41,908 nt of DNA from Acidobacteria bacterium 28-1. Its GTDB lineage: Bacteria > Acidobacteriota > Blastocatellia > Pyrinomonadales > Pyrinomonadaceae. This document shows, one piece after another, positions 17,929 through 24,715 of the stretch; the stretch's first letter is position 1, and every line of letters begins with the position of its first letter. The stretch spans positions 1-41,908 of the forward strand of contig MWYZ01000059.1 in NCBI GenBank assembly GCA_002050365.1, read 5' to 3'. The translations under genes and the position numbers were made by a program. Below the pieces are notes generated by a model. It did no database searches. It was given only the letters and a program-made list of their open reading frames with translations, and was not told the origin of the DNA.

Positions 17929-18846
17929 TTAATACGCGCAATGATAATTATAACTTTCAAACACTCTCGTCCATTTTCCGTCCTGACGGCTATAGACGTG
18001 AAAATTATTTCCTTCAAAAGCCTTATTGATGGTAAATACCTCGGCGGTCGTATCACTGTTATATTCCAACGCGTCCAATAGTAATTCACTGCCGATTCCG
18101 GTATCTAAATCTTTCAAATCGCCGCTCATTACTTCTTCAGGCGTAACCTTGCTATATTCGCTAAAACCGAATTTATATTTGCCGCCGCTGTCTTTGTCGG
18201 CGATAAAAAACAGCAAGTTTCTTTCTTTGATTGAACTCTCAACCCAGAATGAACCGACCATTTCGGCTTCGTTGTCATCGTTCACGTCAAGCGCGGTCAG
18301 ATTATAATACTGTAGTTTTTTCACCGCGTTCGCTGACACATTTTGTTTAGCGAATTCGGCGCGAACCAACGATTCAATTTCGCGCCTTTCGGCGGCGGTC
18401 GGCAAACGACGCAAGCCTTCTGCGGATTTGAGTGTTGTTTCATTCGTCGCCAAACCCATCACCATTCCTTTTAGTTTCGCTTTCGCCGATTGCGTCGTAA
18501 CCGTCGCCAAATTTTTACCGCAATCGGAATCTGGACTGGAACTTTTAATCGTTACTTTTCCGTTCATCACGCCGCCGAAAATCAAATTATAAGTCGTTTG
18601 CGGTTTGTAATAAGTGTTGACAAAACTCTTCAGCGGTTTCGGTTCGCCGCCGCCGCCGACCAATGCAACCAATTTGCCTTTGTCAATCGCGGCAATTGGT
18701 TCGAGCGTTTGACCGTCATTTAAAACGGCAAAAATTATCGGTTTTGGTTTCGGCTTGGCGGGCGGACGTTTTCGCTGAGCATCCACCGAAAAAACCAAAG
18801 ACACAATGAATATACCGAATAGAATCGAAGTATTTATTTTTTTCAT
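17929..18846 (-). CDS. Secreted hypothetical protein
   Basis: 305 residues from the ATG at 18846. The start is chosen because it opens a typical signal peptide (MKKINTSILFGIFIVSLVFS, then VDAQ) followed by a Lys/Pro-rich linker (RKRPPAKPKPKP). The frame itself is open further upstream, through a palindromic repeat. No catalytic motif is recognised. An acidic DVNDDNEAEMVG stretch resembles calcium-binding or FG-GAP-like loops, and the C-terminus (VYSRQDGKWTRVFESYNYHC) suggests a beta-rich fold. It is between pruA and msrB, same strand. Function unknown. Confidence 0.8.
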   Translation of the reverse strand: MKKINTSILFGIFIVSLVFSVDAQRKRPPAKPKPKPIIFAVLNDGQTLEPIAAIDKGKLVALVGGGGEPKPLKSFVNTYYKPQTTYNLIFGGVMNGKVTIKSSSPDSDCGKNLATVTTQSAKAKLKGMVMGLATNETTLKSAEGLRRLPTAAERREIESLVRAEFAKQNVSANAVKKLQYYNLTALDVNDDNEAEMVGSFWVESSIKERNLLFFIADKDSGGKYKFGFSEYSKVTPEEVMSGDLKDLDTGIGSELLLDALEYNSDTTAEVFTINKAFEGNNFHVYSRQDGKWTRVFESYNYHCAY

Positions 18847-18870
18847 TAATTTGATATTTGGAAAAACATC

Positions 18871-18905
18871 TGTCAATAGCCCAAGCGGAGCGTGGGCTAT
18901 TGACA
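18871..18905 (-). terminator. 13-bp palindrome downstream of pruA
   Basis: TGTCAATAGCCCA (18871-18883) and its exact complement (18893-18905) flank a 9-nt loop. On the minus strand the stem is followed by GATGTTTTTCC, so it can act as a terminator 11 nt past the pruA stop. Its perfection and GC-rich centre also fit a dispersed REP-like palindrome. Confidence 0.65.
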
Positions 18906-18916
18906 CACCAACTCAA

Positions 18917-20557
18917 TTAAAAAGCCTTCGCGCTCGTGTCGCCCGCGTTCAGGACTTCCTTGCTTTCGCTTTTCGCCACAGCGCCGATTTTTTCGGAAAC
19001 CAACTTTCCTTGCATAAATTGCAAAAGATATTCGCGTCCGCCCGCTTTTGAATCAGTGCCGCTCATATTAAATCCGCCGAACGGATGCGCTCCGACGAGT
19101 GCGCCCGTGCATTTGCGATTGAAATAAAGATTGCCGACTTGAAACTCATTTCTGGCTTTTTCTAATTTTTCTTCATTCGCCGAGTAAACCGCGCCCGTCA
19201 AACCGTATTGCGTGTCATTGGCAATTTCGAGCGCGTGGTCGAAATCTTTCGCTTTAATCACTGCTAAAACTGGCGCGAAAATTTCTTCCTGCTCGATGGT
19301 TGATTTCGCCGCAACTTCATCAATAATAGTCGGTTCGATATAAAATCCTTTTGAACTGTCGCCAATTCCGCCGACGATTAACTTGCCGCCTTCTTCCTGT
19401 CCTTTTGTTATCGCTTTAATCGCATTATCAAAAGACTTTTGATTAATAACGGCGGTCATATTCGTTTCGGCTTCGGTCGGCGAGCCGATTTTCAATTCTT
19501 TGGTCAACGCGACGACTTTTTCCATAAGCGCCTCGTGAACCGATTCGTCCACAATCAGACGCGAACACGCCGAACATTTTTGACCTTGAAAGCCGAATGC
19601 GGCTTGAACAACGCCCGTCGCCGCCGAATCCAAATCGGCTTCCGCGTCAACAATAATCGCATCTTTGCCGCCCATTTCCGCCACGACCCGTTTCATCCAA
19701 CGCTGACCTTCACGCGTTTTTGCCGCTTCCTCGTAAATATGCAAGCCGACGGCTTTTGAACCCGTAAACGAAATAAAACGAATTTTCGGACTCTGTACGA
19801 GCAATTCGCCAACTTTCGTTCCGCTGCCCGCGACGAAATTGACCACGCCTTTCGGCAAGCCGACTTCTTCCAGAACTTCCATAAATTTATAAGCAATCGT
19901 CGGCGCGTCGGGCGAAGGTTTCAAGACGGTCGTGTTTCCGCAAACGACGGCGGCAAGCGTCATTCCCGCCATAATCGCCAGCGGAAAATTCCACGGCGGA
20001 ATAATTGCGCCCACGCCGAGCGGAACGTATTCGAGCCGATTGTCTTCGCCTTCGATTTTTGTTATCGGCTGCCGCTGCGCGTAACGAATCATCTCGCGCC
20101 CGTAAAATTCTAAAAAATCAATCGCTTCCGCCGTTTCGCCATCGGCTTCCGCCCAAGTTTTGCCCACTTCAAAAGCCAGCCACGCCGAAAAAAAATGTTT
20201 TCGCTCGCGGATAATTTGCGCGGCTTTGAAAAGATATTCAGCGCGTTCTTCGGCTTTCACGTTGCGCCAAGTCTTAAACGCTTCGGTCGCCGCCTCAATT
20301 GCTTTTTCTACTAAATTTTCAGCATCCGCGTCCGCGTCTGCAAATCTGCCGACAATCTGTGATTTCTCCGACGGATTAAAACTCTCAAATTTTTTATCAA
20401 GCGCAATCTGCTCACCGTTAATAATAATCGGATAATCTCTTCCGAGTTCGCTTCTAACCTGTTCGATTGCTTCCCGTATCGCATCGGCGTTTTCAGGCTT
20501 AGAGTAATCGGTGAACGGCTCGTTCTTAAATTCGTCTAATGTTCTTTGTGTTTGCAT
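18917..20557 (-). CDS. pruA: L-glutamate gamma-semialdehyde dehydrogenase (P5C dehydrogenase)
   Basis: NAD-dependent aldehyde dehydrogenase that oxidises glutamate semialdehyde to glutamate in proline/arginine catabolism. 546 residues from the ATG at 20557 (MQTQRTLDEFKNEPF), which has AAGGTG upstream; the frame extends further but without a signal. ALDH motifs: IIPPWNFPLAIMAG, VLKPSPDAPTIA, FTGSKAVGLHI, the general base in VVAEMGGKD (Glu about 294) and the catalytic Cys in GQKCSACSR (about 328). DFLEFYGREMIRYAQRQP is characteristic of the stand-alone RocA/PruA type. No proline dehydrogenase gene is adjacent; yggL is 20 nt upstream. Confidence 0.93.
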   Translation of the reverse strand: MQTQRTLDEFKNEPFTDYSKPENADAIREAIEQVRSELGRDYPIIINGEQIALDKKFESFNPSEKSQIVGRFADADADAENLVEKAIEAATEAFKTWRNVKAEERAEYLFKAAQIIRERKHFFSAWLAFEVGKTWAEADGETAEAIDFLEFYGREMIRYAQRQPITKIEGEDNRLEYVPLGVGAIIPPWNFPLAIMAGMTLAAVVCGNTTVLKPSPDAPTIAYKFMEVLEEVGLPKGVVNFVAGSGTKVGELLVQSPKIRFISFTGSKAVGLHIYEEAAKTREGQRWMKRVVAEMGGKDAIIVDAEADLDSAATGVVQAAFGFQGQKCSACSRLIVDESVHEALMEKVVALTKELKIGSPTEAETNMTAVINQKSFDNAIKAITKGQEEGGKLIVGGIGDSSKGFYIEPTIIDEVAAKSTIEQEEIFAPVLAVIKAKDFDHALEIANDTQYGLTGAVYSANEEKLEKARNEFQVGNLYFNRKCTGALVGAHPFGGFNMSGTDSKAGGREYLLQFMQGKLVSEKIGAVAKSESKEVLNAGDTSAKAF

Positions 20558-20577
20558 AATCTTCACCTTATAAAAAT

Positions 20578-20934
20578 TTAATAATTCCACTTCGGATCGT
20601 TCCAAGCGTCTAAGAATTCTCCGACCTTACAATTTTCAACTTCAAAACAACTTTCAAGCCAAATTCTGATCCTCTCTTTATCGCTACTTGTTGGCGACGC
20701 GAATTTCCTTTCTGAAGTTACAAATACTTGCCAACCATTATAATCTCCGCCTCCGCCGCACACTAATCCGTTCTTCTCGATTTCACCAATAAAGGCGTTC
20801 CAGAATTTATCAAATTGAATTTCACCATTTCCTTTTTTGAAATTCACCGAAACATCAAATCCAAACTCTTGAAACTCGCCTAAGTGAAATTTTTTTCTCA
20901 ATCTTCTCTTGAGCTTCGATTTTACCATTCCCAT
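20578..20934 (-). CDS. yggL: YggL-family 50S ribosome-binding protein
   Basis: 118 residues. The N-terminal half closely follows E. coli YggL: RRLRKKFHLGEFQEFGFDVS compared with RRLRKKLHLDEFQELGFSLE, then FDKFWNAFIGEIEKNGLVCG, GWQVFVTSERKF and RIRIWLESCFEVENCKVGEF. YggL (DUF469) associates with the 50S subunit; its molecular task is unclear. The ATG at 20934 or the one two codons later (20928) are both possible. Its start overlaps the 3' end of a hicA-like remnant by 13 bp. pruA follows after 20 nt. The family is best known from Gammaproteobacteria. Confidence 0.85.
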   Translation of the reverse strand: MGMVKSKLKRRLRKKFHLGEFQEFGFDVSVNFKKGNGEIQFDKFWNAFIGEIEKNGLVCGGGGDYNGWQVFVTSERKFASPTSSDKERIRIWLESCFEVENCKVGEFLDAWNDPKWNY

Positions 20935-21056
20935 TTCCCTGTTTTTGCAGTCGTTTGATTTTTCGCTTCGCCATTTCGATGACTTCCCTTTCCGCCGCGA
21001 TTGGTAAATCCGTTACGTTCAAGTTCGGCAATCAATTCTCTAATCTTCGGCGGCAT
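20922..21056 (-). pseudogene. hicA-like remnant fused to def-tail duplicate
   Basis: A 44-residue frame from the ATG at 21056. Residues 1-28 (MPPKIRELIAELERNGF then TNRGGKGSHRN) match the N-terminal half of HicA-type mRNA interferases, including the GSH catalytic-His motif. The second half of HicA is missing. From about 20930 to 20981 the DNA instead matches the 3' end of def (21290-21342) at about 30 of the first 36 bases, in a frame that would read EMAKRKIKRLQKQ against EMAKRKIKKLQKT in Def. No HicB antitoxin gene is recognisable nearby. Probably non-functional. Confidence 0.6.
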
Positions 21057-21061
21057 AAATT

Positions 21062-21286
21062 TTAACGATTCATTTGCCTGTTAATTTCGTTCAATTCCCA
21101 TTCATCAAGTATTTCGGGATAAACAGGTTCGCCGTCTTTTTGCCACGCAACAATAAAACGCGGCTGCTGACTGTCGGAAGAATGTCGAACATAACTTAAA
21201 ATTAGCTTCCAGCCTTCCCCCAAGTATTTATTAAGTTCACGGCTTGAGCCGACTTCGGCAGTTACTTTTGTTTCTTCGATGCTCAT
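21062..21286 (-). CDS. Small hypothetical protein
   Basis: 74 residues, starting 3 nt after the def stop codon and ending 5 nt before the hicA-like remnant, so it is translationally linked to def. The sequence LNKYLGEGWKLILSYVRH resembles the 'L-x-x-L-G-x-x-G-W-x-L' core of DUF4177-like small proteins. IVAWQKDGEPVYPEILDEWE follows. No HicB features are seen. Function unknown. Confidence 0.6.
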   Translation of the reverse strand: MSIEETKVTAEVGSSRELNKYLGEGWKLILSYVRHSSDSQQPRFIVAWQKDGEPVYPEILDEWELNEINRQMNR

Positions 21287-21289
21287 AAA

Positions 21290-21805
21290 TTATTCCCATT
21301 GCCCCGTTTTTTGCAATTTTTTGATTTTACGTTTTGCCATTTCCCTTTTCAGCTTCGTCATTCTGTTCAAGAAAACAATGCCATCGCAATGGTCGGTTTC
21401 GTGCAGAACGCACCGTGCCGCCAAGTTTTCGCCGTCGAGTTCAAACCAATTGCCCGCCGCATCCTGCGCCCGCAAAATTGCTCGTTGATTACGCTGTATC
21501 GGAACGTATATTGACGGAAATGACAAACAACCTTCGTCGCCGATTTGTTCGCCTTCAACATAAATTATTTCTGGATTGACGGCGATGATTTTATTCGATT
21601 TGCCTTCTTCGTCCGGAACATCCATTACGAATAATCTTTGCGACACATTGACTTGCGGCGCGGCAAGCCCAACGCCTTTCGCGTCATACATCGTTTCAAA
21701 CATATCGGCGACGAGTTTTTTTAATTCATCGTCGAAACGTTCAACGGGTTTGCCGACAGCGTGCAAGACAGGTTCGGGATATTTAACAATTTCGAGCAAT
21801 GCCAT
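21290..21805 (-). CDS. def: Peptide deformylase
   Basis: Removes the formyl group from nascent N-terminal Met. All three metal/catalytic motifs are present: GVGLAAPQV (about 44-52), EGCLSFP with metal Cys about 93, and HETDHCDGIVF with metal His 135 and 139 and catalytic Glu 136. 171 residues is normal. The Cys after HExDH is unusual, since Leu is typical there. The C-terminal MAKRKIKKLQKTGQWE is partly duplicated 350 bp downstream. The ATG is at 21805. It complements fmt, which lies about 6 kb away. Confidence 0.96.
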   Translation of the reverse strand: MALLEIVKYPEPVLHAVGKPVERFDDELKKLVADMFETMYDAKGVGLAAPQVNVSQRLFVMDVPDEEGKSNKIIAVNPEIIYVEGEQIGDEGCLSFPSIYVPIQRNQRAILRAQDAAGNWFELDGENLAARCVLHETDHCDGIVFLNRMTKLKREMAKRKIKKLQKTGQWE

Positions 21806-21853
21806 AAAAGAATTTTAACCGAAGACGGTAAAGACGCAAAGGCGAATGTTTTA

Positions 21854-21992
21854 TACTGGGAGCGCAGGCATCCTGCCTGCAAAAGTTGCCGCCAGGCAAT
21901 CTAAAAGTTTTCGTTAAATTTAGTTTTTTGTTTCCGACACATTATTTTCGCACTTTGCGCCTATTGCAGGTAGGATGCCTGCGTTCCCAGTA
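21854..21992. repeat. 139-bp element bounded by 29-bp inverted repeats
   Basis: TACTGGGAGCGCAGGCATCC (start of the left arm, 21854-21882) is mirrored at 21964-21992 with 27 of 29 positions complementary. Each arm itself contains the partly palindromic GCAGGCATCCTGCCTGC. The 81 bp inside is AT-rich and non-coding. It fits a REP/BIME or MITE-like element without its own gene, sitting between the SCO6045-like gene and def. Confidence 0.75.
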
Positions 21993-21994
21993 AT

Positions 21995-22549
21995 TTACCA
22001 AATAAATCGCCGAGCAAATTTTCCGATTCTTAACCAAACCGCGAAGGTCTTTTTCTGCTTAAACTCTTTTTGCGCCCTTACGCCTTTGCGGAAAATCTCC
22101 TTTATATCATAATCAAAAACCTTAAATATAAAATTCTTGTCGCAGTTGTTAAATTTCAGTTTCGCTATCTCGTATTTCGCCAAATCTTTTTTCCAATTCT
22201 TTTCTTTGCTCTGCAAAAATTCGGCAAACTGAATTGCGTCTTCAAGATGTTTTTTGACGGTCGCGGGCAGAAATTGATTGGCGAATTCGTGAAAATAAAT
22301 TTCAAATTCTTCGGCTAAAACCTGCTTGGTGAGAGGCAAGAGTTTTTCGACTTCGCGCAGACGTTTCCAACGGAGCGAATCAGCGAAAAGATTTAATTCA
22401 GCGGATAAAATTTCGGTGAGTTCGGCGATTTCTTTTTCGTTTAAATTATTAACTTTTCCGATTTTCTCCGGTGCGGATGAAAACTCGCGGCGCAGACTTT
22501 CATCCGTATAAAGACGCGCTAAAAAGTTTTGCACATCGAGCAGACTCAT
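21995..22549 (-). CDS. SCO6045-like / DUF692-associated hypothetical protein
   Basis: 184 residues from the ATG at 22549, which overlaps the upstream stop as TAATG. A longer open frame exists upstream but only shadows the neighbouring gene. The sequence MSLLDVQNFLARLYTDESLR, then LNLFADSLRWKRLREVEKLL and PLTKQVLAEEFEIYFHEFAN, resembles the helical SCO6045-like domain often found with DUF692 (MNIO) enzymes and TIGR04222 proteins. A TIGR04222-type protein is encoded two genes upstream, which supports this. No DUF692 gene is in the window. The C-terminus is basic (FAVWLRIGKFARRFIW). The family assignment is from memory of patterns and is tentative. Confidence 0.6.
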   Translation of the reverse strand: MSLLDVQNFLARLYTDESLRREFSSAPEKIGKVNNLNEKEIAELTEILSAELNLFADSLRWKRLREVEKLLPLTKQVLAEEFEIYFHEFANQFLPATVKKHLEDAIQFAEFLQSKEKNWKKDLAKYEIAKLKFNNCDKNFIFKVFDYDIKEIFRKGVRAQKEFKQKKTFAVWLRIGKFARRFIW

Positions 22550-22863
22550 TAAAGTTTTTGCGTTTTGTTTTTGGCGTAAAGCAGTTCGGTTGAATTTTCG
22601 ACGACGCTCGGCACCGGCTCGAACGGTTTGTCTTCGAGTAGTTTGCCCGTATTCTTCGCTTCGTTTAATTCGCCTCCCAGCATCGGATTGGCTTTCTTTT
22701 CTTTTAGCGATTCGTTGAGAATCACGAAAACGAGCGACAAAATTGCAAACACGAAAAAGGAAATCAATAAAATGGCGGCAAATAAATTCGTTCCCGTCAA
22801 CAGCACTTTCGTTACCAAAAACCACGATAATGTGGCGATGCCGACAATGCCGACTACGCCCAA
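22549..22863 (-). CDS. Small membrane protein in TIGR04222 cassette
   Basis: About 104 residues, two transmembrane helices (VGIVGIATLSWFLVTKVLL and AAILLISFFVFAILSLVFVI) and a soluble tail ending LLYAKNKTQKL. The only in-frame starts are TTG at 22863 or non-standard codons upstream. The frame stays open back to a TGA near 22918 and codes plausible sequence there (PLRREKAIERFGNFALGG), so the true start may be further upstream than 22863. It overlaps the TIGR04222 gene upstream by 10 bp or more and the SCO6045-like gene by 1 bp. Function unknown. Confidence 0.55.
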   Translation of the reverse strand: MGVVGIVGIATLSWFLVTKVLLTGTNLFAAILLISFFVFAILSLVFVILNESLKEKKANPMLGGELNEAKNTGKLLEDKPFEPVPSVVENSTELLYAKNKTQKL

Positions 22864-23684
22864 ACCGCCAAGCGCGAAATTGCCGAATCGTTCAATCGCT
22901 TTTTCACGACGCAGGGGTCAACCGCCGCAAAAGTTGCTGACGGAATGCTTGTTTGAACGGAAGTTTCGTTGTGGTTCGACGGCTTGATTCTGTCGAAAGC
23001 CATCTGCAATCGTTCAAGATACGTTTTACTGAGTTTGGTTAAACGCGGCATTTTCGCCGCCAAACCGAGAACGAGCATTCCGATAATAGTAATAATCACG
23101 ATGCCGAGAAAGTTTGTGTAACCGTTATACAGCGCGGCGATAAATTTATATGCTCCCAAACCACCGAAAATCAAAAATGCCTGCAGCGTCAAACGATTGT
23201 TGCGCCGTTTCATTTCTTCATCAGGAAAGAAGTGCTGCATTTCGAGTTTCGCTTGAAATGTTTCGTAATAGGGTTTGAGCATTTGTGCTAAACCGTTTGT
23301 TTGAAAAAGTTCTTTCGCCTCGCGATTTGTGCTGAACCATTCAAGCGCGGTTAATTCGATAGGCTTCAAACTTTGTTTTTCAAATTTGACGTTAGTTGGA
23401 CAAATCCGCGAAATTTTTTCTTCGTTGAGAATTTTCAGCAGATTTTTTTGGACGAGCGAAAAGACAATTGCTCTGGCAAGTTCGTTCGCGCCGCCTCTCA
23501 AAAAGGCAATTTCAAATGGGTCTGGATTGTGCGGTATCGGCGGTACAGCGAAATGCGCCGTTTTGTCGAGTCGGCTTCTCAAAAAGCGATAACCGATGAC
23601 GGTTGAAATGATAAATAAGGTGTAGAAAACCAAAAAATATGGTCCATACATATTGGCGAGCGGATTATCAAACAGGAAGTCCAT
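22854..23684 (-). CDS. TIGR04222 domain-containing membrane protein
   Basis: 276 residues. An N-terminal membrane helix (YFLVFYTLFIISTVIGYRFL), a cytoplasmic domain with FEIAFLRGGANELARAIVFS (the TIGR04222 signature 'EIAYLRGGxxxAxxxAxxxL') and two central helices (AFLIFGGLGAYKFIAALYNG and FLGIVIITIIGMLVLGLAA). Family members usually end in a Gly/Cys-rich tail. That is absent, and the C-terminus (DPCVVKKRLNDSAISRLAVW) reads like out-of-frame sequence of the next gene, so a 3' frameshift or deletion is possible. The ATG is at 23684. Role unknown; the family tends to sit beside DUF692/SCO6045-type genes. Confidence 0.75.
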   Translation of the reverse strand: MDFLFDNPLANMYGPYFLVFYTLFIISTVIGYRFLRSRLDKTAHFAVPPIPHNPDPFEIAFLRGGANELARAIVFSLVQKNLLKILNEEKISRICPTNVKFEKQSLKPIELTALEWFSTNREAKELFQTNGLAQMLKPYYETFQAKLEMQHFFPDEEMKRRNNRLTLQAFLIFGGLGAYKFIAALYNGYTNFLGIVIITIIGMLVLGLAAKMPRLTKLSKTYLERLQMAFDRIKPSNHNETSVQTSIPSATFAAVDPCVVKKRLNDSAISRLAVWA

Positions 23685-23777
23685 AAAAATTCCTCCAAAT
23701 GTATTCTATCCGTCATTGATAACGAATTTCCATACTTTTTTGTTTGATTTGTAACAAGAAGTTAAGGCAGAAAACTT

Positions 23778-24245
23778 TTACGGCAGTTCTTCAATTTTCG
23801 CTTTTTCCGTTTCCGCCCAATCACAGAGAATTTTTTTATCTTCTTGCGATAAAACCGCGTCTCGGTGAATCCAAAGATATTGATTGTGCGGCATCTCACC
23901 GCTTGTAATTTGTTCGCAAACTTCGTCTAATTTGCGCCGTTTCTTTTTCGCCGAATAAGTCGTCCAAACCGAAAAGTTCAATTCGCGGCGACCTTCTTCA
24001 ATGTGTTCGGCAAGCAGCCACGAAAAAGGTGAAATGTTTGAATACCACGGATAGACGGTTTCGTTTGAATGACAATCGTTACACGAGCGTTTCAAGATGG
24101 CGTGGATCGTTTCGGGAACTTCGGTTGTTGCTTCTAAAGTTTCGGCGGCGACAACCGGCGGATTTATTTTGCTCGGACGGTAAAATTGAATGGCGACGAA
24201 ACCGACGCATAAAATGATTGCGATTATTTTCAAGATTTTTTTCAT
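23778..24245 (-). CDS. Haem-binding domain protein (cytochrome c-like, Haem_bd)
   Basis: 155 residues from the ATG at 24245, chosen because it opens a signal/anchor helix (MKKILKIIAIILCVGFVAIQ). A haem c motif follows (RSCNDCHSNETVYPWYSNIS, CxxCH), with SPFSWLLAEHIEEGRRELNF and SGEMPHNQYLWIHRDAVLS, typical of the Haem_bd family. It is probably a periplasmic c-type cytochrome with one haem; the distal ligand may be the Met in GEMPH. Electron partner unknown. The gene lies directly downstream of a kinase gene fragment and upstream of the TIGR04222 cassette. Confidence 0.85.
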   Translation of the reverse strand: MKKILKIIAIILCVGFVAIQFYRPSKINPPVVAAETLEATTEVPETIHAILKRSCNDCHSNETVYPWYSNISPFSWLLAEHIEEGRRELNFSVWTTYSAKKKRRKLDEVCEQITSGEMPHNQYLWIHRDAVLSQEDKKILCDWAETEKAKIEELP

Positions 24246-24265
24246 TTTGTTTCTGTTTTGTTGAC

Positions 24266-24627
24266 TCGTGTTTATTGAATCGCGCGAATCCGAAATCAAG
24301 TATGCACAAACGCACCGTTTCATCTTCGTGGCGCGTGACGAAAATGTTGTCGGGCTTCAAATCGCGGTGGATAATTCCCGCTTTGTGCGCCGCGTCCACA
24401 CCGTCAAGCACTTGACCGAACCACGCGACAACGGTTTCCACATCCAACTTTCCTTTGCGATTTAACACTTCGGACAAAGCCTCTCCCGCAACGAGTTCCA
24501 TTACTAAAAACGCGCCTTCGGTTGATAGAACGCCGTAATCGAAAACCGTCACGATGTTGCGATGATTTAATTTTCCGGCGGTTTGCGCTTCGCGTTCAAA
24601 ACGGCGCAGAGCCTCACGGTTACACAA
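24266..24627 (-). pseudogene. Ser/Thr protein kinase domain fragment
   Basis: Remnant of an Hanks-type kinase. Visible: RFEREAQTAGKLNHRNIVTV (alpha-C Glu region), ELVAGEALSEVL, GIIHRDLKPDNIF (catalytic loop) and CILDFGFARFN (DFG). Missing are the glycine-rich loop and VAIK Lys at the front, and the activation segment and C-lobe at the back. After DFGFAR the frame runs on only as a shadow of the haem-binding gene. The first possible start is a TTG at 24627 without conserved sequence before it. A beta-propeller piece of the same kind of kinase occurs at 30217-30813. Confidence 0.8.
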
Positions 24628-24715
24628 ACGAAAACAATTGGCAAGAGGTTTTAAAAATTAGGGCTACTTTAAAACTTTGTGTTTTTTATGTCTTTATGCT
24701 TTTGTGGTGAACTTC

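Noticed and set aside
21062..21286. 74-residue ORF as HicB antitoxin of the hicA-like remnant
   Set aside because: It lacks the HicB partial RNase H-like core and any DNA-binding motif; spacing alone is not evidence.
22905..22930. In-frame TGA after FCGG as selenocysteine
   Set aside because: No bacterial SECIS-like stem was recognised right after the TGA and no selenium genes are in view; a nonsense mutation or frameshift is simpler.
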